Positions 32,161 to 43,311 of a stretch of 64,000 nt of DNA are shown here, piece after piece (the stretch's first letter is position 1; every line of letters starts with the position of its first letter). This stretch comes from Adiantum capillus-veneris. Its lineage: Eukaryota > Streptophyta > Polypodiopsida > Polypodiales > Pteridaceae. The notes beneath the pieces were generated by a model. It saw only the letters and a list, made by a program, of their open reading frames with translations. It searched no databases and was not told the origin of the DNA. Location: the NCBI GenBank assembly GCA_014529385.2, contig CM043960.1, positions 123,284,543 through 123,348,542 of the forward strand, read 5' to 3'. The translations under genes and the position numbers were made by a program.

Positions 32161-32397
32161 TTTTAGCAATGACATCTAAGGTGGAGGCGATGCACACGCA
32201 CCATTCCCCCTTCTCCCCTGCCCGCCCACCTGGGGCTGTCCCTGCAGCATGCCCATCTGTTGCATGCTTTGAACACACACTCACACACACACACACACAC
32301 ACACATCACACACACACACAAAGAGTCTTTGACATCTTGCACCCAGCTTGGCCGCTGTCTCCCTTGCTTCACAAAGTATCACCATTCCATCTGTGCT

Positions 32398-32449
<52 letters not shown>

Positions 32450-33061
32450 CATGGATTGTTGAACTTTCCATAGCGGTCGGTTGTAGAAGATTTCGCATTC
32501 TTAAGCAAAGTCATTTTCTTCGAAACATGTTCATTGCATTCTTGCAACAAGCGGAAAACCACACACACAGGGGGAGAGTGAGGTCACTAGAAGCAATGTC
32601 TCTGAGAAGTGTCTCCTTGATATTTCTCCATGCCTCTTTGCCCCATCACACCTCCTTCCTTTGCGTATCCCATCACTCAGTAGGATGCAACCCATTGACT
32701 TCACCGCTCAAGGCAAGGACACTCGTTCATTGCAGGCAACAGCAATGCAGCCCTCCCTGCTCTCTAGCAATGCCGATGAAACTCCCATAACCTAATGCCT
32801 GCATTCCAACCAACTCCGTGGTGCTTTGTGCGGATCCCGACCAAACGCAGGTACTTTAGAGATGTCAAAAATGCTCAAAGCATCTCTCTCACATTCCATG
32901 CCACGGGTGTAAGCATGTTAACTTGTCATGATTTTTGTGCTAGTTATCATGTGGCGCAACAAGCATATCTTGTAAGCATAATGAGAGTGTAACTTTTCAA
33001 ACCTGTGGGAATCCATCAAATATTTCAAAATAGGGAGACCACCCTAAATCCACTTTCCTGA
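32161..33061. other. Upstream flank of gene A, microsatellites
   Basis: Higher GC than its left neighbour. (CA)n lies at 32276-32320 and (GA)n at 32401-32444. Open frames here pass through the microsatellites and show no domain. Unseen 5' exons or the promoter of gene A could lie here, but none can be supported. Confidence 0.5.
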
Positions 33062-33308
33062 CCATTTACGCAGTGTTACTCTGAGGGGAGTGGGGCAGTC
33101 AAAATGCGTGGAGAGAAGCGGAGTGGGGCAGTCAACATGCATGGAGAGAAGCAGGGCGCAAGGGCTAGAGGTAAGAGAGAACCAAAAACAAAGTCGAGGG
33201 CTGAACTTTCTGCTGCTTCTTCTCCGCCCCGAAAAAGGGTGAAGCTCTCTGACTCCCCAGCATCCCCAATGGCAAAGACCTTGCATACAAAGGGGAAGGA
33301 AGACTCAG

Positions 33309-33312
<4 letters not shown>

Positions 33313-33384
<72 letters not shown>
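33313..33384 (+). repeat. (CT)n microsatellite in intron 1 of gene A
   Basis: A pure CT run of about 72 bp starts directly after the intron 1 donor. It produces long artefactual Ser/Leu and Arg/Glu frames on the two strands. Confidence 0.95.
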
Positions 33385-33389
<5 letters not shown>

Positions 33390-35029
33390 TTATGATTTGC
33401 GAGGATAGTTGCTGGTGCTGTCTTGGCTGGAGAGTTGTCCCTTGATGTCAGCTTTAGCAGTAGGACATCTTGTGAATAGTCACTTGAAATACAATCTCTC
33501 AAGTCAAAGTTTGGCTCAAGAAATTGGAAGGAAGTGCTCAATACTGCACTTTCCTACTGTTAACACACTCCTGGCTACATTATTTTTTACCTACCAACAA
33601 ATAGAAAAATCTGCTAACCTTGTGACATTGGGGGTGTGCAGGCCGATGGAAAGCTCCAAAGTTTATAGTCCCAGTACAGAGCAAGTTCTGTATTACAGCA
33701 GAAGAGTTCAATGATGTTCATGGCCTCTCCCTGGCTGGTGACAACCCCAAACTAGTGAGGTGGGATCAGATCAATGATGTGGAGTGGTTCAGTGTTTTCA
33801 GAGAGTCAAAGAATCGTAGTCACAAAGGCATTAAATGCAATTTTTTGCGTACTGATATGTTTGACCAGGTGATGCACCTGCATTACAAGGTGTACCAGAA
33901 GCCCCCAACAAACATGGAGATTAACTTTGCATTCGCAAAGGGGTTTGTAAAATAATTCATCCCAGCGGCAATTGCAAGTAGCTCAGCCATGCAATTCAAT
34001 TGGGCTGAATTCGTTGTCCAGCATTTGCAGGACCTCCGAGAGAAAGGGTACTACGAGGCCCATGTCGAAAAGTGGAGGATGCGCAATGTATGTCAAAACA
34101 TTGAGGAGGTGCAAGCTGAAATGAAGGAGGATAACAAGGAGATACCCATCTGTCGCCACAACACTCACTAGCAGTCTGAAAGCCTGTCATTTTTGGCGTT
34201 GAGAATTTACAGCACATAAAGGCTGCCTCTGAAATTCTCAGCAAACAACTGCAAGATGCTAAAGAACATCTTCTAACTGCAAAATCAAAGTTTGAAGCTG
34301 CGAGGGTTGTCCAAGCAAGCAATGCTAGGGTCACCCCAATTGTGCTTGCTATGAGACAAAAGCTTCACGACGCTGAAAATGAATTAAGAGGTTACTAGAG
34401 AGCGACAGCGTGGATGCAAAGAGGGAAATAGAGTGTAAAGTAAAAATAGAGACATTTAAAGAGACATTGGAAGGTTTGGCATTTCCTGATAGTGAAGACA
34501 CTCTTGCTGCTGACTCAACTTGTCAGCGTGTAAGTGCATGACTTTTATGCTTCCACCGTATGATTGGAATATGTGCACAACAAACCTATGTACTTACCAT
34601 GCTCCTCTTTTTTTTGGTGTGCAGATTAATGTGGAGGTTATGGAAGAAAAAGTGAATACATGTGAAGGTCAACTGCAGCTCCTAATGCACATGAGCAAGA
34701 TGCTACAAGGCTCCTCCATTCCCACTGCCCTGTGTAATATGGCTATGGGAAATTTTACAGAAAGTATAGAAGGGGTATGCGATGGGACGATGATCAACCC
34801 ATGAAGTGGCTGCAGTTTTCCACTTGAAGTAAAGGGAACCAATGCCACTGTCAAGATGCCCTGTGGGCATAGCTACCACTTTCTCTGCTTTGCAGCTGCA
34901 TGCTTCTTGTCGACAAAATGTAGAGCTGTGACCTGCCAGCAAAGGATACCACAAGAATGGTGTGGGTTTCATGGTTTTGTGAAACCCACAGGGCAAAGAC
35001 ATCCAATCACACCAACATCTGGTAAGATT

Positions 35030-36115
35030 GTACAGGGTGTGCTAATTAGCATAGCCAGTGTGTTAATTAGAATATTGAGTGTGTTAACTGGATATGCTGA
35101 TTAGCATATTGGTATGTTGATTAGCATACTGGATATGCTGATTAGCATACTGGGTATGCTAATTAGCATACTGGGACTGCTAGTAGCTACAAGATATGCT
35201 AATTAGCATACAAGATATGCTAATTAGCATACTAGATATGCTAATTACCATACTAGATATGCTAATTAACATATTGGGTATGCTAATTAGCATACTGGGT
35301 AAGCTAATTAGAATACCCAATATGATAATTAGCATACCCAGTGAGAATATTGAGTGTGTTAACTAGATATGCTAATTAGTGTATCTTGTATGCTAATTAG
35401 CATACCCTATGCTCAGTGTACAGATTAGCGTAAGTTTGGCATATTAGTATATCTAGTAAGTTAACTACCATATCCAAATGCTAACTAGCAAATTGTATAT
35501 GTTGATTAGCATAGTGGGTATGCTGATTAGCATACTAGATATGCTTATTAGATACTAGATATGCTAATTAGCATACTGGATATGCTAAATAGCATACTGG
35601 GTATGCTAATTAGCATACTGGGAATGCTCATTAGCATACTGGGTATGCTGATTCACGTACTGAGTATGCTGATTAGCATACTGGATATGCTTATTAGCAT
35701 ATTGGATATGCTAATTAGCATACTAGATATGCTAAATAGCATACTGGGTATGCTAATTAGCATACTGGGAATACTAAATAGCATACTAGGTATGCTAATT
35801 AGCATACTGGATATTCTAATTAGGATACTATGACTGCTAATAGCTAGCATACAAGGACTGTCTTTTAGCGTACAGGGTGTGCTTATTAGCATACCCACGG
35901 TGTTAATTAGCATAGTGAGTGTGTTGGCTGGATATGCTAATTACCACGTCTTGTATGCTAATTAGCATACTTGTGCTCAGTGTACAGACTAGAGTAAGTT
36001 TGTGATAATGGCAAATCTAGTAAGTAAGCTACCATCTCGAGATACAAACTAGCATATTGGATATGCTAGCTAGCATACTCAACAATTTGAATTAGCATAC
36101 TGGGCTTGTCAGCAT
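35030..36115. repeat. Array of 16-bp palindrome TATGCTAATTAGCATA in gene A intron 3
   Basis: About 1.1 kb of roughly 20-21 bp steps built on the perfect palindrome TATGCTAATTAGCATA plus a short ACTGG or ACTGGG spacer, dense at 35140-35320 and 35500-35830. Copies drift at the spacer more than at the palindrome. Open frames through it give a MLISILG heptad and are not genes. The array lies wholly inside the 3-kb third intron. Confidence 0.9.
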
Positions 36116-36168
36116 AATGGATTCCAATGTATGCCAGGCCGCACACATAGTCATAGCATATCCAACAC

Positions 36169-37950
36169 ATTAGGTAAAATTTGGACTCACAAAGGGGCCC
36201 TTTAAGGAGTTTGACTTTACCTCTCTCTACCAAAACGGGCGCATGGATAAATTTTTGCAAATAAACTTCAAAGTTGGCGGAGGTTTGACAGTTAGAGTGT
36301 CCTCTTCAAGCTCTATCTACTGATATGTAGCACGCCATGAGATTCCTCATATTTTAGAAGATTCTTTTTTTGATTCACCTATGATGTGACAACTCTGTCA
36401 GAATCTAAGTGAATCAAAAAAAGAATCTTCTAAAATATGAGGAATCTCATGGCGTGCCATATATCAGTAGATAGAGCTTGAAGAGGACATTTTAACTGTC
36501 AAACCTTCGCCAACTTTGGAGTTTATTTGCAAAAATTTATCCATGCGCCCGTTTGGTAGAGAGAGGTAAAGTCAAACTAGGTTGGTAACCTAACAGGACA
36601 TAAAGGTTTCCTTTCAGGGTTTTGAAAAAAACCTCCAAAACCATAGTAGATCCACTCATTTTGTAATATCCTTTCATGAGATTATAGTTCAAGGCCTACT
36701 ACACATGTAAAAAATAAGAAACTTGTAAAATTTCTCATCTTTTGGTCACACCAAGCCTCCAAAGTTGATGGACCAGTACATTTTCATCAAAACAATCATT
36801 TCTTACATTTTGTTGCATAAAAATAAGATTAGGGATTTTTGTAGGACTTGAGATAAATTCCCTAGTTAACTTCAATGGGTTGGTGATCAAAACATACGAT
36901 TGCTTCTCACTCACTATTTTTTGTTTTGCCAAAAGAAATAGGTACAAAAAAGTTGAATTTTTACCATTTTGCAAACCTATCATCAATGTTTCTATAGCCA
37001 CGCTCAATACAAATAATATATGCATGTTTTCTTAGTTACCTATTGTCCTTTAGGTTCATAAGGAGCCATGGAGCATGTCAAAAGAATAATACATCTCTTA
37101 CCAAGGGGAATCTTGGGGACAAAGATGAAGTGCTAAATACAGCAAACATGAAAAAACTAGGTTCAACATTATGAGTTGTAGAATCCCATAGAAACTATTC
37201 AATATCTAGCCAAATTTGATCCTTATGACTAGATATGGTTACTACCTACAAAATGCATGTAGTTGTCACAAGAAACTAACAATATTGAAAAAGCTATACT
37301 TGATATACTAGAATGTTTTGTTTTCTTCTATAATTGAAAAAATCAACCATCGTTGTCTACTATGCAAAATAGGGTATTAGGTGCCCCAAAACTCAAGGAA
37401 TATTAGCTTTATGTTACAATATGCCACATAGAAAATAAAAATTGCATTTGGATATCATGAAAGCCACCAAAAAAATCATAGAAGAGCTAAAATTGGCTAA
37501 AAAACAGGATTTGACAATTTTTGTAATTTGGTCATAACTTACAACTTTAACATTTATTTCTCCCTAGAAGCATCAGGACATGTTGAGGACTACTAAAGAT
37601 AGTTCTCTGGCATTATAGACCTCACAAACATGAATTCTAGAGTGGTATAGTTGCAAAAAGTTGAAAAAAGCCAAAAACAGGACCCGTTTTTTCACACAGT
37701 TTAGGTTGTGAAATGTTGTGCACGGACAAGGTTAAAGATGGAATTGATATTCCAAAAAAATGTCGAGTTTTTTTCAGCTCATGAGACAACTTTCTAGACA
37801 GATAGCACCTCAAAATCCATTCTGAAACTCTTGCAACAATTCAAGGAAAATGGTCACTTAACAGGACATAAAAGTGTCCCAGGACATAAAAGTGTCCCAT
37901 TACCAACCTAGTGTTAAAGGGCCCCTTTGTGAGTCCAAATTTTGCCTAAT
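36169..37950. mobile_element. TIR DNA element (about 1.8 kb) in gene A intron 3
   Basis: A terminal inverted repeat of at least 35 bp begins GGTAAAATTTGGACTCACAA on the left (36173) and is mirrored at the right end (37914-37950) with one mismatch. TA abuts both TIRs, consistent with a Tc1/mariner-like 2-bp target, though 2 bp is weak evidence. Inward, AGGTTGGTAA and AACAGGACATAAA also recur inverted near 36580-36605 and 37855-37912. The interior of about 1.2 kb is AT-rich without a recognisable transposase. A foldback element interrupts the left TIR. Confidence 0.75.
36208..36578. mobile_element. 371-bp foldback MITE inserted in the left TIR of the larger element
   Basis: Near-perfect inverted arms of about 175 bp start AGTTTGACTTTACCTCTCTC at 36208 and end with the complement GAGAGAGGTAAAGTCAAACT at 36578, with a short central loop near 36389-36404. 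The right TIR of the host element lacks this insert, which gives an empty-site comparison. AGG abuts both ends and may be the target duplication. Confidence 0.85.
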
Positions 37951-38734
37951 ATTTTCTAGCATACATGAAATGCTTATATGAGTCTTAATCCATGTTTTTT
38001 GTTGCAAGCCTGTGGCAGTCTCTCTGTGATGTGGGCAGTGTGCATGACACGAAGGGCAAGGGGAAAGGCTGTAATGGAGGACCTTTTGATCGAGGAGAGT
38101 GATGAGCTGGATACAGGTGAGAACCCTTCGACGGAGAAGGGTGTTGAGCTGGATGCAAGGAGTGAAGGGGTGGATGAGGGCTCCCAGTAGATACCAAATG
38201 AAAGCATGAAAACAACGGAGGAAGGCGATGATGTGAGCAGGAACTTAGAAGATGATTTTTTTGACATGGCTCCTCATGTGCCAGCGATGCCTGCTGTAAC
38301 TGACAAAGCAGAAGATTCTCATCAGACAATGGCTAGTGGCTCACGGGAAACTTTGAAGAATGACAACATAGAAGATGAGCAAGAAGTTGGTGACAACAGC
38401 CCTCTCGAGGGTTTTTTGCGTAAAGCTTAGCTAAAAAGAAAAGTTGGCCTTGAAGGTACCCGAAGACATTGCAAGAACAGCCTGTGGTTCGGACAAGGCT
38501 GAAAGCTCCAAAGGTGAAAAGAAAGCCACCCGCTCAAGATCTTGCCCTTCACTGTATATGCTAGACCATTTTGAAACCCAAATGCGTATTGTAATTGACA
38601 TGCATTTTGTTTTCCAATGAAAATGTATTTTTGTGCAATATAAATCTGAGCAGCATTTCATTGTAGTAGTTCATTATAATTTTTGTGGTTTTTTTAAAAA
38701 AACTTGTTCATTTTGTATCGCGGTTTCCCTGCAG

Positions 38735-39845
38735 AGGAAGAGAAACAGGCGTTAATTGTCATGCTTGATGCAACTGCGGTCATGCAATGGCAAAAATTAC
38801 AGAGATGGTGAGTCCACAAAGCCAGGTAGTTAAGGAGACAGAAAATGGAGATTGAAAAACACCTTGAATGATATTCACAGCTTGCCCGTAGTATTATTGA
38901 GCGCCTAAATTATGTGCACCCAAGTGGGCCGGTTATTTTTGCTGAATGGGGATTATCCTCTACCAGACCTAATATGGATGCCTAAGCATTTATGTGATGA
39001 AAAAAGGGCTCTGGTGCTGGACCTGAACGGTCTTTTGGTGGCAGTGGTAGAGCCGCACTTTGGTGAAAATCCCCTGGCATATGCAGATGAAATGTTGAAA
39101 TACGATGTACTTGATAAGCAGGTGTTCTGTCACAAGGACAACCTTTTTTTTTTGGACTAGTGCCTGCAGTTCTTTAATGTGTTTATATGGAGCACAAGCC
39201 TCCATACTAAAGTCATGAGTATTTGCCGTACTGTTTTTAAAGAGCAGGTGCCAAAGATTACTGGGTTTTTTGCTCAAGCGCACTGTACAAAGCAATCCTG
39301 GCAGATCCAGAGAAAACTTGTGTATATGAAAGACTTATCCTTGTTCTGGAAACACACTCTGGGGTACAACGCCCAAAACACACTTATAATCAATAATATC
39401 TTCTACAAAGTTTTCAGAACCCACCACAAACTTGGCTTGTTACTCCCAATCTAGAGCACCGTGAAAAGTTCCTTATAGAAACTTTGAAGTCCTGGCTTTT
39501 TCTTTGGCTGCAAACGGATGATCGGAAAGCATATGTTGCTGATAATGTGTTTGAGACAGGCTCAGATGAGTTTTCTGATGCAGTCGTCAAACGTTTGCTT
39601 GAAATTCAAAAGAGGGATATAGAGGCTAAAAGATTGGAAGAAATTCATCGCAAACAGCGGGAAGCTGACCTAGAAGCATAAAGAGAGAAAGAAAAGTTGG
39701 ATAGGGAAAGAAGAGAAAGTGAGTAGCATAGTGCCAACCTAGAAGCAGAGGAGGAAGCAGAGAGAAAAGAAAAGAGGCAGCAGGAAGAAGACAAACAGCG
39801 AGAAGGACAGCCCGGTCACTACAAGCGCCCTCCGAGGAGGCCTTA
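38735..39845 (+). pseudogene. Gene B: FCP1/NIF-type phosphatase-fold protein with charged tail, decayed
   Basis: An acceptor CCCTGCAG at 38734 precedes a short coding piece, and a donor-like GGTGAGT follows near 38806. The main body runs from about 38897. It has the HAD/FCP1 core: motif I as LVLDLNGLLV (39010-39040), a central WSTS (39190) and AQAHCTKQSW (39275), then TLIINNIFYKVF where active family members have a DD pair, and a C-terminal WLFLWLQTDDRKAYVADNVF. A KEKE-type charged coil follows (EIQKRDIEAKRLEEIHRKQR onward) and ends RPPRRP at 39845. D-L-N in motif I and NN for DD suggest the phosphatase chemistry was lost or never present. Breaks: TAG at 39158, a frameshift near 39440, TAA at 39679 and a further stop near 39724. 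It could be the 3' part of gene A rather than a separate gene. Family call good, gene limits uncertain. Confidence 0.65.
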
Positions 39846-40135
39846 AAGGTTTTTGGGGCAGTGACTGTCATTGTAAAATTGAACCCTATGTAAATAATTT
39901 GATGCTGGAAATTAATGTAAATATTTTGATAGTTAGCATGCTGACACAAAACCAACTTTATAATAAAACTGCATACCCTTACAACAAAGTGGTATATAGA
40001 AAATCCAGTGGATACAACTTAAAAGCTGAAGGGCATGCTATTACAGATTGCTTCATAGCTTTCTGGAGTGATTGTGTACACCTGCCTTCTCCTTAGGACG
40101 TGCTCCATGGGTATTTTGATGCATCGCACCAGATG

Positions 40136-41886
40136 TCAAAGTAGGTGGACGATAGGCTGCTTGTGGTCTAGCTTGAAGGTGTATGCTTCCAATTGCTTGT
40201 AATACAGTCCTTGCACAACATATGAGCCTCTGTCAATTACATTGCTCCATTCATCAATGTACCCCTTCTCCACCTTCTCCTTTTTTGCAACACACTTGAC
40301 CAGATAGAAATCCACATCTTTAGCGTTGGTTAAAGCATCTGGATTTACAACAAATGTGTCTCTAGAACATAGAGCGCTACTCAACACATCATGATGACCT
40401 TCGTATGTGAAGTCATCATAGCCAACGACTTCCTCTATCGAAACTTCATCTGTCTGCTCAAGTAATGGCTGCAGAATCTGATAATCCCAAGCCTCCACGT
40501 GAGCTTTATTGATGCAGCGATTCCACCTTCCGTTCATGCATGCATCACAGAAGCATGCCAACTTTCTTGTTGCAAGGGCAGTTGGATCCTGCAGGTTGTG
40601 ACCATGAATAGCATGCAAAGAGCGAGCTTTTGCCACAGTGGCACAATTCCACTTAACTTTCCTGTTAACATCTCCCTCTTTAACCTCCCAGAACACACGA
40701 GCACATTCCCTTTCTTTTGAAGGATATGATGCAGGTGCTCCCTGCGATAGGTTGGCCTGGCAACAATAAGCAACCACATCTGTTGCACACTGCAATATAG
40801 ATCCATTAGGTTTTAGTTGTTCATGGGTCAAGGTTCTTTTCCCAGCTGCTCCTGCACCATCATGCTCGCCCTTGCCATGCCTTGATCCAAAGAAGAACGA
40901 GCTCATCCCAATCCCTGTGAGTCCACCATATCTTGCAACAAAATAGAAAGGCCCGGCTTCCTTGAATTGCGAGGCCGCACCATCTGACCACACCCAATGT
41001 TGTTTACAAGTGACACCCTCTTGCTGTAACCAGTCGCGGTGTAGCATGAAGCAATGTTGCACAAACAGTGTGTCATGCACCCTGTCATTTGATATGAAGA
41101 AGTGGATTGTTTTGACTACCTCCCCTGCCTTGCGGTAGTACATTATGTCTACAAAAATAGTTACTTGACTAGAGTGCCAATGCATTGAGTGAATCTCATT
41201 TTGCTCCTTGAAGGCGTAATTTTTAGCAAAGTCAACAACTGAGACAATGACATCATTCGGAAAGCGAAGTATACAATCCTTAAATTGTTGTCCTTGCCAT
41301 CGTGCCACATAGTTATGAGTGATGAAGAGCTTCAGCTTGGTCTACAACAATCGAAGAAACTCCCAGCACTGCATTTCTTTATGCAAAAGATCTTTTCTTT
41401 TCTTACTGTTCCATGCCTGTCTTTTGCTTCTACATACGCAAATACTTTCACATTAATACTCTTACTTGGCTTTGCTATTTCTAAGCAACATAATTCTAAC
41501 TTCTTTACTCCACATATCTTATAGTCTCCCATCAGGCATTCCCTTCAATGGAAAACTGCATCTGTTGGATTTGGACAAAGAACGGACTCCCACATACGTG
41601 TGACACATTTGAACGTGTGATGTGAAGCCAGGCAGCCGCTGCTAATGTTCTTGCCTGTAGCATAGATATTGCATACATAGTTGCAACATGTATCATGGAG
41701 CCCAAAAGCACGAGAGCACAAGTGGTTCAGTGCGTCTTTCAAAAAGGTCATCTGCACATGGTATTCGCAACAGCATGTGTACCTATCCTTCAGCCTCCTG
41801 CAAAAGAATGGCTTTAACATCTCAAACATCCTCATGCCAATCTTGCAATCTGGATTTTTTTTTTTGAATCTTTGAAAGAGCTCAAC
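40136..41886 (-). pseudogene. Gene C: putative RNase H-fold (DDE-type) transposase, superfamily unassigned
   Basis: Minus-strand gene facing gene B, with 290 bp between the stops. The 390-codon part (41308-40136) contains VVDFAKNY, WSDGAASQFK and HGKGEHDGAGAAGKR. These place acidic residues at about 26, 109 and 150 and look like a D-D-D/E catalytic triad spaced within one RNase H fold. A MHWHSSQVTIF strand lies between the first two. A Cys-rich stretch follows (LACFCDACMNGRW). Upstream, 41545-41886 encodes FEMLKPFFCRRLKDRYTCCC, a Cys/His-rich block typical of DNA-binding leaders in such proteins. A splice acceptor (ATATTGCAG) sits at 41886. Breaks: TGA near 41545 in frame, a frameshift near 41350 and a TAG close by. 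Similar proteins occur in animal genomes as I recall, but I cannot name the superfamily. Confidence 0.6.
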
Positions 41887-42039
41887 CTGCAATATCCATA
41901 TTTGATCAGTATGTTTACTAGGAGAAATAATCCAAATAGGACTATACACATTTCTACTTAATACATCCACCATAGAAAAAAATTGGTGTGTTAAACAACA
42001 CATTGTATGGTCCTAACATGCATGTAACTGGGTACAACA
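41887..42039 (-). other. Probable intron sequence upstream of gene C exon
   Basis: Directly 5' (minus strand) of the splice acceptor. An open frame continues through it to 42003 but has no domain content. The palindrome array follows at 42040. Confidence 0.4.
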
Positions 42040-43311
42040 TTGTATACTTAGCATGCTGAGTATGCTAACTAGCACAACTGAGTATGCTAACTAGAATACT
42101 ACCTGTGCTAACAAGCCCAATCAGTGTGTAGTGTAGCATACGAGGCATACTCATCAGCATGCTAGTTAGCATGCTAAGTATACTCATCAGTATGCTAGTT
42201 AGCATGCTGAGTTGTGCTAACTAGCATACTCATCAGCATACTAGTTAGCATACTCATCAGCATGCTAGTTAGCATGCTGAGTATGCTAACTAGCATACTA
42301 GATGTGCTAACAAGCACAATCAGTATGTAGTTTATAATATGAGGCATACTCATCAGCATGCTAGTTATCATGCTGAGTATACTCATCAGCATACTAGTTA
42401 GCATGTTGAGTATGCTAGTTAGCATAGCTGAATATGCTAACTAGCATACTAGCTGTGCTAACAAACATAATCAGTGTGTAATTTAGCATATGAGTCATTG
42501 TTAACCACATGAATGTGTGCTAAGAAGAGTAGAAGGTATGCTAACTAGCATACATATTGTGTTAACCAGCACACTTATTATGTTGAACAGCATAGCCAGC
42601 ACACTACAAATTCTAACTAGCATAAATTAGCTTACCCGTTATGCTACTTAGCATTTTCAGTTGTGCTAACTAGCATACTCATGAGAATGCTAGTTAGCAT
42701 GCTGAGTATGCTAGTTAGCATAGCTGAATATGCTAACTAGCATACTAGCATAAACCAGCTTACCCATTATGCTACTTAGCATTCTTAGCTGTGCTAACTA
42801 GCATACTTAGATGGCTAGTTAGCTAGCTGAGTATGCTTACTAGCATGCTATATTTCTAGTTAGCACAGTTGAGTATGCTAACTAGCATACTGGTTGTGCT
42901 AACAAGCAAAATCAGTGTGTAGTTTAACATATGAGTCATGGTTAACCACACAAAGTGTGCTAAGAAGAATAGAAGGTACGCTAACTAGCATACATATTGT
43001 GTTAACCAGCACACTTATTATGTTGAACAGCATAGCCAACACACTACGGATGCTAACTAGCATAAATCAGCTTACCCATTATGCTACTTAGCATTCTCAG
43101 CTGTGCTAACTAGCATACTCATGAGCATGCTAGTTAGCATGCTGAGTATGATAGTTAGCATACTAGTTAGCATAGCTGAATATGCTAACTAGCATACTAG
43201 CATAAACCATCTTACCCGTTATGCTACTTAGCATTCTTAGCTGTGGTAACTAGCATACTCAACATGCTAGCTAGCTAGCTGAGTATGCTTACTAAAATGC
43301 TATATTGCTAG
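42040..43311. repeat. Array of palindromic TATGCTAACTAGCATA-type repeats, left part
   Basis: The same design as the gene A intron array, but with AACTAG or TAGTTA at the dyad (TATGCTAACTAGCATA and GCATGCTAGTTAGCATGC). It is organised in a higher-order unit of about 440-460 bp containing AATCAGTGTGTAGTTTAACA and AGAATAGAAGGTA (anchors near 42470 and 42910, again at 46029 and 46490). The array is interrupted at 43311 by a solo LTR and continues at 45975. Confidence 0.9.

Larger units (their letters stand above)
33104..38563 (+). pseudogene. Gene A: multi-exon NLS / coiled-coil / RING-like protein, decayed
   Basis: Four exons can be inferred: 33104-33308, 33642-34529, 34625-35021 and 38039-38563. 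Donors are GTACTC, GTAAGT and GTAAGA, and acceptors are TGTGCAG, TGTGCAG and GGGCAG. All three junctions join in phase. Exon 1 opens with an 11-codon repeat and a basic PPRKRVKL nuclear-localisation-like motif. Exon 2 carries an unrecognised domain (WKAPKFIVPV to WFSVFRESKNRSHKGIKCNF) and a helical, coiled-coil part. Exon 3 ends in a RING-like finger: SGC, then MPCGHSYHFLC, then KC and TC, where the first Cys position is now a TGA (34802-34804). Exon 4 is acidic, then basic (RTRLKAPKVKRKPP). Other breaks: TAA at 33953, frameshifts near 34170 and 34390, TAG at 38188 and 38428, and a shift before the C-terminus. A nuclear ubiquitin-ligase-like role is only inference. It is either a transposon accessory gene or a captured host gene. 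Confidence 0.65.

Noticed and set aside
32169-32790. Plus-strand frames upstream of gene A as extra exons
   Set aside because: They pass through CA and GA microsatellites and show no domain or convincing splice signal.
35561-35913. MLISILG-repeat frames on both strands, also 42195-42425
   Set aside because: Direct translations of the 16-bp palindrome array.
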